Assembly (NCBI GenBank): GCA_000940995.1
Contig: CP005973.1
Coordinates: 1,612,001 to 1,676,000 of the forward strand
Direction: 5' to 3'
Source: Photobacterium gaetbulicola Gung47
GTDB taxonomy: Bacteria > Pseudomonadota > Gammaproteobacteria > Enterobacterales > Vibrionaceae
DNA: 64,000 nt
The first letter of the stretch is position 1; each line of letters opens with the position of its first letter. The position numbers and the translations under genes are program-made. The notes under the pieces are model-generated. The model made no database searches, was not told the DNA's origin, and saw only the letters and a program-made list of their open reading frames with translations. This document shows positions 17,882-26,007 of the stretch, piece by piece.

Positions 17882-19507
17882 TTAGCTTTCAGCCGCACGA
17901 CCGCGTTGCGGGAACAACCCACGGGGACGTTTTTGGATAAATAGGATGATAAAGACCAGTATCAGGATCTTGGCTAATACCGCGCCAGCCCAAGGCTCCA
18001 GCAGCTTATTGAAAAGCCCGAGACTAAGTCCGGCCACCAGGGTGCCCCACAGGTTGCCGACCCCGCCAAACACCACGACCATAAATGAGTCAATGATGTA
18101 GGCTTGCCCCATATTGGGCCCGACATTAGTCAGCTGAGACAATGCCACGCCAGCCACACCAGCCACACCGGATCCCAGCCCAAATGTCAGAGCATCGACG
18201 CGCTCAGAGCGGATCCCCATCGCCCTTGCCATTGCCCTATTCTGCGACACGGCCCTCACCTGCAGGCCTAGCGGTGTTTTCTTCAAGATCATCACCATGG
18301 TGATGAACACCAAAGCACAAAAGAGAATGATATAAAGGCGGTTATAGGTCAGCGACAGCATTGGGTTCAGCTCCCAAGCCCCGGCCATCCAGTCGGGTGT
18401 GCTAACCGAGCGGTTAAGCGGAGAGAATATAGACCGCACGGCTTGCTGAAGGATCAAACTAATCCCGAAAGTCGCCAACAAGGTCTCCAGCGGCCGGCCA
18501 TAGAGATGCTTTATCACGCTGCGCTCAATGGCGATCCCCACCAAACCTGAAATCACAAAGGCCATGGGTATCGACAGCAACAACGCGACACCGGCTTGTT
18601 GAGGAAGTAATTGCTGCATGACGTAGGTGGTGTAGGCACCAATCATGATAAGCTCGCCGTGGGCCATATTAATGACCCCCATGACCCCGAACGTAATTGC
18701 CAAGCCTATCCCGGCCAGTACTAGCACCGATCCTAAACTGAGGCCAAAAAACACCGTTTCCACCCCGGAGTAAAACCGCTGGCTCTGATGATATTGGCCC
18801 AAGCCTTTTTCAACCGCAGCCGCCAATTCAGGCTCAAGCGAGGTTGGCGATAACTGGTTGAAGGTCTGTAGTACGACAGCTTGCTTGTATTCCGATATCA
18901 CATCGACTGCCGCAATACGCTGCTGGGTTAACGCGGTATTATCCAAAGCAGTACTGATCGCCAGTGCCAGTTGCAGTCTATCCTGTACCTTGGCATCTTG
19001 CTCAACACTGAGCTGGGCACTGATCCTTGCTATGATTTCATGATCGGTTTGCCCGAGTAGCCCCTCTGCAGCCTGCAAGCGAACATTCGCATCCGGCGAG
19101 TTCAGTCCCAGTGATGCCAACTGCATCCGGATAATACTACGCAGCTTGTTATTGACCCGAACTTTGGCAAAATCCCGCGTTCGTGAAACTGGCAATAACT
19201 CTCCATCCCAAATATTTTCTGCCTGCTTGGCGTTTCTGGTTGGGATGATATACAGCTGCTGGTAGCTCTCGCTTTGCTTGTTGCGGTAATAAAACAAGTT
19301 GCCTTCCAGCCAGGCCCGAAGGATCGGCTTGGCCTTCCCGCCAGACAGGTTGGCAACTAGCCACTCAATAGCGATTTCCTTTTCATTGTTGTTTTTCCCA
19401 ATCAATACCCGGTCAAATTCATCCGTTGAACTGACCGAAGCAAACGCCATGGGAATAGACAACAAGAGAATAATGAGCGCGTTAACGAGCTTCATTAGTG
19501 ATGTCAT
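17882..19507 (-). CDS. urtB: urea ABC transporter permease UrtB
   Basis: LivH-type permease with the extra N-terminal exported domain that marks UrtB. A signal peptide (LIILLLSIPMAFAS) is followed by about 220 residues with HEAT-like helices (for example LQAAEGLLGQTDHEIIARI), then the permease core: GLAITFGVMGVINMAHGELIMIGAYTTY broken over helices, LLATFGISLILQQ and FMVVVFGGVGNLWGT. The start is the ATG at 19507, eight bases after AAGGA; a TTG seven codons upstream would overlap the ribosome site. Length 541. Confidence 0.94.
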   Translation of the reverse strand: MTSLMKLVNALIILLLSIPMAFASVSSTDEFDRVLIGKNNNEKEIAIEWLVANLSGGKAKPILRAWLEGNLFYYRNKQSESYQQLYIIPTRNAKQAENIWDGELLPVSRTRDFAKVRVNNKLRSIIRMQLASLGLNSPDANVRLQAAEGLLGQTDHEIIARISAQLSVEQDAKVQDRLQLALAISTALDNTALTQQRIAAVDVISEYKQAVVLQTFNQLSPTSLEPELAAAVEKGLGQYHQSQRFYSGVETVFFGLSLGSVLVLAGIGLAITFGVMGVINMAHGELIMIGAYTTYVMQQLLPQQAGVALLLSIPMAFVISGLVGIAIERSVIKHLYGRPLETLLATFGISLILQQAVRSIFSPLNRSVSTPDWMAGAWELNPMLSLTYNRLYIILFCALVFITMVMILKKTPLGLQVRAVSQNRAMARAMGIRSERVDALTFGLGSGVAGVAGVALSQLTNVGPNMGQAYIIDSFMVVVFGGVGNLWGTLVAGLSLGLFNKLLEPWAGAVLAKILILVFIILFIQKRPRGLFPQRGRAAES

Positions 19508-19567
19508 TTCTGGTGTCCTTACTAGCAATTAACAACTTCTAAAGTGGGAGGATCCCCACTGAAAATA

Positions 19568-19591
19568 GCGCTTCAGCCAAACCTGAAGCGC
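19568..19591 (-). other. hairpin between urtA and urtB
   Basis: A perfect 9-bp stem (GCGCTTCAG / CTGAAGCGC) with a 6-base loop lies between the binding-protein gene and the first permease gene. Such a structure commonly lets the binding protein be made in excess, by partial termination or by blocking 3' decay. Only a short T-rich stretch follows on the minus strand. Confidence 0.55.
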
Positions 19592-19626
19592 CAAAAAAAG
19601 GGCATCGGGCCCGTTATTACAATGTG

Positions 19627-20910
19627 TTAATTCGCGCCTGAACACTTTTTAGTTTCGGTATTGAAGGCTCCGCAGGAGAAAGGCTTGGACCAGCTGGAAT
19701 ATAACTTGGCAGATTCAGGCAAGTATTTAGACCACGCATCACCGGCAACAAGTCCGGTTGTTTCCCAAACCACATCAAACTGACCATCATCTTGGATTTC
19801 ACCGATCAATACCGGCTTGGTGATGTGATGATTCGGCAGCATCGTCGAATATCCGCCTGACAAATTCGGGACCGCAATACCGATCAAGGCATCTTGCACA
19901 GATTCAGAATCAGTAGTGCCGGCATTTTTCACCGCCTGCACCCACATATTGAACCCGATGTAGTGGGCTTCCATCGGATCATTGGTCACCCGCTTTTTAT
20001 CTTTGATGAAACCGTGCCAAGAATCGATAAAGTCACCATTTTGGTCGGTATCAACGCTCATGAAGTAATTCCATGCCGCAAGGTGGCCAACCAGCGGTGA
20101 GGTATCCATACCAGATAACTCCTCTTCACCCACAGAGAACGCAACAACAGGGATATCTTCAGAGGAGACGCCCTGGGCACCTAACTCTTTATAAAAGGGA
20201 ACGTTCGCGTCACCATTAATGGTTGAGACAACTGCCGTTTTCTTACCCGCAGAGCCAAATTTCTTGATGTCAGAGACAATAGACTGCCAATCGGAATGGC
20301 CGAACGGGGTGTAGCTGATCATGATGTCTTCTTCAGCAACGCCTTTGGCTTTTAGGTAGGACTCAAGAATTTTATTGGTGGTACGCGGGTAGACATAATC
20401 GGTGCCGGCCAGCACCCAGCGCTCGACATCCAGCTCATCCATTAGGTATTCAACGGCAGGGATAGCCTGCTGATTAGGCGCAGCACCGGTATAGAAGACG
20501 TTTTTTGATGACTCTTCCCCCTCATACTGAACCGGATAGAACAAAATACTATTAAGCTCTTCAAATACTGGCAGCATGGATTTACGGGAGACTGATGTCC
20601 AGCCACCAAATACCACATCGACCTTTTCTTTTTCGATGAGCTCACGGGCTTTCTCGGCAAACAATGGCCAGTTTGAGGCTGGGTCGACAACCACCGCTTC
20701 CAGTTTCTTCCCTAACAAGCCTCCTTTTTTATTCTGCTCATCAACCAGCATCAATACTGTATCTTTCAACGTGGTTTCGCTGATCGCCATCGTGCCTGAC
20801 AATGAGTGGAGGATCCCAACTTTAATCGTCTCTTCGGCCGCAGCCGCCGCCGACAGTAACGATAAGCTCAGGCCTAGCGTGGCTAGATTCAGTTTGGACT
20901 TCGTGGTCAT
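19627..20910 (-). CDS. urtA: urea ABC transporter substrate-binding protein UrtA
   Basis: Periplasmic urea receptor of the branched-chain-amino-acid/amide type. A signal peptide (LATLGLSLSLLSAAAAAEE) precedes IKVGILHSLSGTMAISETTLKD, the UrtA hallmark; VVFGGWTSVSRKSMLPVFEELN and LFYPVQYEGEESSKNVFYTGAAPNQQ follow. The start is the ATG at 20910 with GGAG upstream; length 427. It is the first gene of the urt-ure run, behind a sigma-54-like promoter. Confidence 0.95.
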   Translation of the reverse strand: MTTKSKLNLATLGLSLSLLSAAAAAEETIKVGILHSLSGTMAISETTLKDTVLMLVDEQNKKGGLLGKKLEAVVVDPASNWPLFAEKARELIEKEKVDVVFGGWTSVSRKSMLPVFEELNSILFYPVQYEGEESSKNVFYTGAAPNQQAIPAVEYLMDELDVERWVLAGTDYVYPRTTNKILESYLKAKGVAEEDIMISYTPFGHSDWQSIVSDIKKFGSAGKKTAVVSTINGDANVPFYKELGAQGVSSEDIPVVAFSVGEEELSGMDTSPLVGHLAAWNYFMSVDTDQNGDFIDSWHGFIKDKKRVTNDPMEAHYIGFNMWVQAVKNAGTTDSESVQDALIGIAVPNLSGGYSTMLPNHHITKPVLIGEIQDDGQFDVVWETTGLVAGDAWSKYLPESAKLYSSWSKPFSCGAFNTETKKCSGAN

Positions 20911-20952
20911 ACTTAACATCTCCGTTCGTAATAAATATGCATCCAAAGCCCA

Positions 20953-20969
20953 ATCAAAATCGATGCCAA
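20953..20969 (-). promoter_or_regulatory. sigma-54-like promoter for urtA
   Basis: On the minus strand TTGGCATCGATTTTGAT matches the -24/-12 consensus (TTGGCACG-N4-TTGCW) at TTGGCA and TTG, but has GA in place of the -12 GC. It ends 43 bases before the urtA start codon, a sensible leader length. The rest of the 20911-21221 interval holds only the NtrC-like boxes and AT-rich DNA. Confidence 0.45.
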
Positions 20970-21065
20970 AAACATGAAACCAACCAACATAACAATAAGA
21001 TATTGATAATTATGGATTTACAAATCACTCAACATTATAAACTCAGCAAGTAACCTAATATCCAA

Positions 21066-21081
21066 GGTGCATATTGGTGCA
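21066..21081 (-). promoter_or_regulatory. tandem TGCACC boxes, NtrC half-site like
   Basis: On the minus strand TGCACC occurs twice 10 bp apart (TGCACCAATATGCACC), about 110 bp upstream of the sigma-54-like promoter, a normal enhancer distance. TGCACC is half of the NtrC site. The arrangement is direct rather than inverted, so NtrC binding is inferred, not shown. A third TGCACCAATA lies at 23751-23760, beyond the IS66 copy. Confidence 0.4.
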
Positions 21082-21213
21082 AACAAAACCACAGACGCCC
21101 CAAAACAGTGACGACATTATTTAATGTTGAATCAAATGAGAGCAAAAAAGGAAAATATAACGTTATCAAGGCAATTTAACGCTATTAAACAGCTTACTGA
21201 AAAGTCACTGTTA

Positions 21214-21221
21214 CTTATTGG
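21214..21221. repeat. left 8-bp target duplication of the IS66 element
   Basis: CTTATTGG abuts the left inverted repeat and is repeated exactly at 23749-23756 after the right one. Confidence 0.92.
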
Positions 21222-21282
21222 GTGAGCTTACGAGAAGGTAGCGTGCAGGGGAGGTCCCGGCCACAGCCAGAACCTGTTTTGA

Positions 21283-22862
21283 TTAGATATCGGACTGGTA
21301 ATTCCAGGGTAAGAACTGTTCCGGATTGGCCATAACCTCGCTTTGCCGCCGTTGAACGGCATTAAAGTAATCCAGCACGTTGACACCGGCCTCGGCTGCC
21401 GTCGCTATCATCGCCATTACCACATCAGCAACGTGGGCTCCTTTGGTCGTTTTGTGGAACATGGCATTTTTTCGGTTACGCGCGACCAGTTTAAGCGCCT
21501 GTTCCGCCCGGTTATTGTCGAGTTGTGCGCCTTCCAAGCGGCAGAAGGCTGTCAGCCCTTCATAGTGTTTGTTGAAGTAGTTAATCGCTTTACCCAACCC
21601 ACTGTTTTCTTCCACGCTACCATTGGTCAGCTCTGATTTACCCCAACTATGGATCTTCTTCATCATGGGAAGTGAAAGCTTTTTATGCCAGGCTAGCCGT
21701 TGTGTCGTGTTCAACTCTAGCTCTCTGGCTTCATCGTCATATCGCCAGATCTCCCCGTACCAGTTCAGTACCTGCTCAACCTCATCCGGGAACTGATTGA
21801 GGACCTCTGCGAACTGGCGTCGACCATGACTGTTGCACAGGCAATGCTCAACCTCGAACCCAAGTGACGGACGATTACTGGATAATGCATCACTCATAAG
21901 CAGAGGCTGGAGTGGCAAGTTTCGCTGACTCAGGATTTCATCGATAAACTCTCCGGCATGACCGATATTGGTTTGATACAGCACTATGTTGTGGCCATCA
22001 GACAGGGTAGCGACCAGACCAGAGCTGTAGACCCCGCTACGCTCGCGAGTCTTATCGCTGTTGCGTACGGGCTTTTCAATCGGAGTTTGATCTAAGATCC
22101 GGTTACTTGTGTCGTCCAGATAGTAATGCACAGCGTTAGCCGCTTTTGTAGCAACAACGTGTAGATCGGTTGCAGGCTACTGGCAACCAATTCGGTCTGA
22201 TCGAATACGCTAGAGGCGGTCAGTTTTACTCCCATTAAGGCCTGGATGCTCTCCTGACGATAGTAGGGCGCACCGGCAAAAAACTTGTGCAGTGCCATCA
22301 GGCTACGGGCACTGTAGCCATACTTTTGGCCCGGTTTACCATCCTCAACCACCTCATCGGGGAGCTTGGCAGTAAAATATTGGCCGCAGGCATTACAGCG
22401 CAACCGCTCCATGATGTGTTGTTCCGGGACGAATGGACTTTGTCCGGTAATCCGCAACAGGGTGGCAGGCTCATATTTGTACAGTTTACCTTGCTGACAT
22501 TCAGGGCAGCGGTCCCCCTTGCTCAGGTCATCCAGTTTATGCTGAGTGATTTTCGGCTTGACCTGTGTGTTTGGCTTGGTGGCTCTGGGTCTCGGGCGCT
22601 TTTGGCTGCCTTTGCCCTTCTGACCAAGCAGGGTATCCATGGTCTCCGATGATCTGACCATGCCAACCAGCTTACGCAGCTTATGTAAGGTGATATCGTT
22701 ATCGGACAGCCGTTCTTGCAGAGCTGCTAACGTTTTTAACGCCTTCAGCAGTATCTGGCAATCTTCCGGGCTCAGTGCCAGGTCATGCTCCTTCGCTTCC
22801 TGCACGCGCTGGATAAGTCCGTCAAGCTCTTCGCTGTCGATATCGGTAAACTCTTGCGTCAC
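21283..22862 (-). pseudogene. tnpC: IS66 transposase TnpC, frameshifted
   Basis: DDE transposase of IS66 in two frames. The first (from 22862, 256 codons) has the N-terminal helical region, the zinc-binding segment with CPECQQGKLY and CNACGQYF, and ends at 22092. The second holds YYLDDTSNRIL (first catalytic Asp), PLLMSDALSSNR (second Asp) and NNRAEQALKLVARNRKN (catalytic Glu), ending at 21283. Joining them needs a one-base change at about 22145-22165, where LLLQKRLT should read on as ATKAANAVHYYLDD. No slippery heptamer typical of programmed frameshifting was evident. Confidence 0.85.
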
Positions 22863-22972
22863 CTTATTTCTTGCCTCATAAGTTAGTGATGGAGTCCATT
22901 ATTCCAGCGCCGCACGATCGGTCAAATTGATCGAGAGGATCAATAAGCTGATTGAGCAGAGTGTGCACATGG

Positions 22973-23298
22973 TCATAGTTTTTGCCAGCCAGACTGCCCT
23001 GTCAGCAAGGTTTTTAGCTGCTTAGCGGCCAGAGGCGTGACCTCATCCTGATGATGACGGGGCCAGTCCTGAAAGCGGCCCTTGGACAGGCGCTTGCTCA
23101 TTAACCAGAAGCCGGAACCGTCATAGCATAGCGCCCGCAGCATTGTCCGACGGCGGTTGGTGAACACAAACAGGGTTCCGCTGCGAGGTTCTTGTTTAAG
23201 CTGATGGCGGCACAAAGCGGCAAATCCATCAATGCCGCAACGGAAATCAGCGGGTTTAGTGGCAAGCAGAATTTGGTATCTGCAGTCAGGTGGATCAT
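22973..23298 (-). pseudogene. tnpB: IS66 accessory protein TnpB, frameshifted
   Basis: The start MIHLTADTKFC at 23298 overlaps the tnpA stop as ATGA. After about 11 codons the frame is lost; the correct continuation (LATKPADFRCGIDGFAALC, then GTLFVFTNRRRTMLRALCYDGSGFWL) is in another frame and runs to 22973. One missing base at about 23262-23268 explains it. TnpB is the conserved Orf2 of IS66 elements. Confidence 0.83.
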
Positions 23299-23669
23299 CG
23301 GTACTCTCCCGCTTCTTGCATTAGAACTCGCAGTAACCCAGGGGATATATCCCCGTAGATACGAATTTGACTTGAATTGGGCAAGGTTACCTGCAGGTTC
23401 AAGCCAGAGTTATGCTGTAAATCGGACTCAATCTGCAACGGGATAAAGTCAGGTACTGGACGCTCGGTCGGAAGCAGCTGGCGCCATGAATTAAGTTGGG
23501 TGGTACAGATCCGCAGTGCATTGGTGACCTGCCCGATTCGATACTCTTCGAGTAGCTCAAGAGCCAACAAGCGCAGTTGATCAGGGATATTGACGTGTTT
23601 GTTGGGGCGGGTTTGTCGCCAATGCTCAAAGGCGGCGATGGCTTGGCTCAGTTTGTCGTGGTTTTGCAT
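23295..23669 (-). CDS. tnpA: IS66 accessory protein TnpA
   Basis: The 124-residue Orf1 of the IS66 element, thought to bind DNA. It has a helical N-terminal part (LSQAIAAFEHWRQTRP, LALELLEEYRIGQVTNALRI), a middle with DFIPLQIE and a C-terminal segment LQVTLPNSSQIRIYGDISPGLLRVLMQ broken over strands. The ATG at 23669 is preferred over one nine codons upstream. It is the only intact gene of the element. Confidence 0.82.
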   Translation of the reverse strand: MQNHDKLSQAIAAFEHWRQTRPNKHVNIPDQLRLLALELLEEYRIGQVTNALRICTTQLNSWRQLLPTERPVPDFIPLQIESDLQHNSGLNLQVTLPNSSQIRIYGDISPGLLRVLMQEAGEYR

Positions 23670-23748
23670 AGTGCTGCTCCTCGTTTGGGTATGCACTAAG
23701 TAAACCAGAGCTGATTGGCTAAGTTGAGCTATGCCGTCGTAAGCTCAC

Positions 23749-23760
23749 CTTATTGGTGCA
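23749..23760. repeat. right target duplication and displaced TGCACCAATA box
   Basis: CTTATTGG (23749-23756) repeats the left flank. Read on the minus strand, 23751-23760 is TGCACCAATA, identical to the box at 21072-21081 that still lies next to urtA. Between here and 24003 I see only AT-rich DNA with no clear gene. Confidence 0.75.
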
Positions 23761-24002
23761 TTAATCACAGCGGCCCAAACTAACGTGATACCACTATAGA
23801 TTTAGGTTATCCCTACTGGTTTTTCTTTTTAGTGCAGATTAAAATCCACATGGTCAGCAAGAATAAAGAAAACTCTGAGGTATAACGCCACAAAAACAGG
23901 CAACCCTCAATCTATACCCAGGCAGCATCAAAATGCTTGGATATCAGCTCAACAAAGTTAGTTATTTCTATTATTGGCTGCTTTACCAAGGGCGCAGAAG
24001 CA

Positions 24003-24299
24003 ATGAATACATACCATTCAATTTATGATGTTCTCAAAGTAAAGGGAGCACAATGGAAAAACGAGGTGAATACCTCAATTACCCACGATGTCGAGAAACT
24101 GATCCTTGAGCTTGAACCCTATGTCAATAACAGCAAAAACGCGTCACATATGAGCTTTCTGCTGAAAGACTTATTAGAAGTGCTTTCGATTGACTTTAAG
24201 TGTCAGGAAGATCGGAAATCTGCCTCTCTGCTACTGATTGAAGAAATCTTGCAGGCATCAAATATTGAAGAGGCGACTACCCCAAGTTATTGCCACTAA
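24003..24299 (+). CDS. hypothetical protein, 98 residues
   Basis: A small, mostly helical, acidic protein that I do not recognise. The ATG at 24003 (MNTYHSIYDVLKVKG) is preferred to an upstream TTG. Features are a hydrophilic N-terminal half with THDVEKLILELEPYV and a C-terminal helix SASLLLIEEILQAS; there is no signal peptide or membrane segment. The ribosome site is weak. Divergent from urtA across the IS, convergent with the GNAT gene. Its length and composition look coding but its function is unknown. Confidence 0.5.
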   Translation: MNTYHSIYDVLKVKGAQWKNEVNTSITHDVEKLILELEPYVNNSKNASHMSFLLKDLLEVLSIDFKCQEDRKSASLLLIEEILQASNIEEATTPSYCH

Positions 24300-24376
24300 T
24301 AGTGAAGCAAATAACGACTGTGCCTTCATGCCCCTCACCACAGGCACAGTCGACAATATGCGCGACCAGACTCCAG

Positions 24377-24796
24377 CTAGCACTGGTGCACAAAGTGATG
24401 GCAGGCGATCACAAACTCTTGCTGTAAATAAAACTTATGCGCGCCATAGCGGTGAACACTGGAATCCAAGTGGATCTGCTCTATCTGGTTAATATGGGCA
24501 TAATCCTTGAACCATTCCAGCAAATACCGGCCGGCTCCGGTTGAACGCTTCGCTTCATCGGTCACCAAATCATCGATGTACAGGTAATTTCCCCAGCCCA
24601 ATTTGTGGCCAGTAACAAAACCGGCCACACATAAAATATCACCGCCTTCCCTGACATAAACTAGCTGGTAACCCTGTTTGCGCTGTTGGTTCACCAACTC
24701 AATCAATTGCTCAAGCTCATATTTCGGCCGCAGCTGCTGCATAATCGGCGCAACTATAACAATATCTTCATGCGTTGATGCCAAAAGAACTTCCAT
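24377..24796 (-). CDS. GNAT-family N-acetyltransferase
   Basis: A 139-residue GNAT-fold protein. Motif A is YIDDLVTDEAKRSTGAGRYLLEWF, in which RSTGAG is the acetyl-CoA pyrophosphate loop. Motif B is HRYGAHKFYLQQEF, with the usual tyrosine or aromatic near the C terminus. The substrate cannot be deduced. GGGGGA lies before the ATG and the gene appears monocistronic. Confidence 0.87.
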   Translation of the reverse strand: MEVLLASTHEDIVIVAPIMQQLRPKYELEQLIELVNQQRKQGYQLVYVREGGDILCVAGFVTGHKLGWGNYLYIDDLVTDEAKRSTGAGRYLLEWFKDYAHINQIEQIHLDSSVHRYGAHKFYLQQEFVIACHHFVHQC

Positions 24797-24981
24797 GCTT
24801 CCCCCAAACCTATTTCACTAAAGCTAATAAATAAAGGGAGATTTTACTTACCTATTATTACAACATACCGACATAACGCAGATGTTCGTCTATTTTTATC
24901 CATACTTAGATATGTGCTATTCAACATGCAAAGTATTTCTAGCATGCTTCGAAACAGCCAGCATATATCACTTAACTGCTA

Positions 24982-25923
24982 TCAAAGAGAAGTTTTCATC
25001 ATTGACTGAATGTTAACTTCTACCTCAGTGGCGACTTCATCCAACCACTGGTAACGCTTAGTATACAGGCGGCGCTTGGTTTTCTTGAGGCTTGACGGAT
25101 CTTTGCGGGGCGGCTGCAGCGGCAACCGATAGAAATAAGCACTCTCTTTCGTTGCCCCGTACTCCTGCCACAGATCATCATAATCAAAGGTCACCGCTTT
25201 GCGTTTCGAGCCAATATAGCGCAGTGCTTGGTACACATGTCCTTTGTTAGACACGCCACGCACTTCGTCAATGCCGAGAACATTGGCGAGGATCAGCACC
25301 AATTCAGCCATCAGGGCTTTGGCGCGCAAACCGTGCAGCGAACGAGTCAAGGTCTTGATCACCTGGTTGCGATCGGCAATGTCCTCTTTGGGTCCTTGCA
25401 AAGCGCCAATATACAGTGTCTTTTTATTACCTGTAGCAATATGACAAGTCAGCGAATAGATATTGCGGTTATTCTCGTCAACCAGATACAGCCCAAGCGC
25501 CCCCTCACGGCTCATTCCTTGGCAAAGCTGAACCTTATATCGCACCTCTTGGTTATCGGTGAACTCAAGGATAGTGACACCTTTTGGGGAGAGCACAGAT
25601 TGCGCGTGGCTGCCGAAGGTGTCTTTGATAAAAAGATAGTGCTCCCGAATGCGGGCAATTTTCTCTTTACGCGTCCAATTGACACACAGGTAGGGCTTAA
25701 GCGGTTTCTCGAAAATCTTCGGGTTTTTCTGCAGCACTGGCGCCAACTCAGGATGGGCAAAAACGTCGGCCATCGCCTTTACCGCATCGGCGTTCAATAC
25801 CCCCCATAGACAGAAGCGGGCATTTTTCTTTATCTTCCTAAAACCCCGGCTACTTGGGTAAACCGTATTTGCCAGTTGAGGAAGACGACGCAGGTAATCA
25901 AAATGATGGGTAGAAGAACGCAC
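24982..25923 (-). CDS. VirK/YbjX family protein (DUF535)
   Basis: A protein of the DUF535 family (VirK, YbjX, SomA), linked to outer-membrane or lipid A stress resistance in enteric bacteria. Recognisable segments are the CVNWTRKEKIARIREHY region, EGALGLYLVDENNRNIYSLTC split over strands, YIGALQGPKED, and VRGVSNKGHVYQALRYIGSKRKAVTFDYDDLW. A GTG at 25923 is chosen as start, but the frame stays open to a TTG at 25965 and neither has a clear ribosome site. Divergent from the GGDEF gene, with the 5' ends very close. Confidence 0.82.
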   Translation of the reverse strand: MRSSTHHFDYLRRLPQLANTVYPSSRGFRKIKKNARFCLWGVLNADAVKAMADVFAHPELAPVLQKNPKIFEKPLKPYLCVNWTRKEKIARIREHYLFIKDTFGSHAQSVLSPKGVTILEFTDNQEVRYKVQLCQGMSREGALGLYLVDENNRNIYSLTCHIATGNKKTLYIGALQGPKEDIADRNQVIKTLTRSLHGLRAKALMAELVLILANVLGIDEVRGVSNKGHVYQALRYIGSKRKAVTFDYDDLWQEYGATKESAYFYRLPLQPPRKDPSSLKKTKRRLYTKRYQWLDEVATEVEVNIQSMMKTSL

Positions 25924-26007
25924 AGCAAAACCACACAATAAGACACAATTACAAACAGTGTACAATTAGACAGTTTGGTTTTCTGTCGAATTAAATGGGT
26001 ACAATGT

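Larger units (their letters stand above)
21222..23748 (-). mobile_element. IS66-family insertion sequence, 2527 bp
   Basis: The ends are inverted repeats with 12 perfect bases (GTGAGCTTACGA at 21222; its complement at 23737-23748) and further partial matches inward. An 8-bp target duplication CTTATTGG flanks it, the size typical of IS66. It carries tnpA, tnpB and tnpC in the usual order on the minus strand. Both tnpB and tnpC need one frameshift each, so this copy is probably inactive, but the intact ends could still be mobilised by a related transposase. It sits about 310 bp upstream of urtA, in that operon's control region. Confidence 0.93.

Noticed and set aside
22092..22165. Programmed frameshift in tnpC
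   Set aside because: IS66 tnpC is normally a single frame, no typical slippery heptamer is seen, and tnpB is broken in the same way, so decay or sequencing error is simpler.
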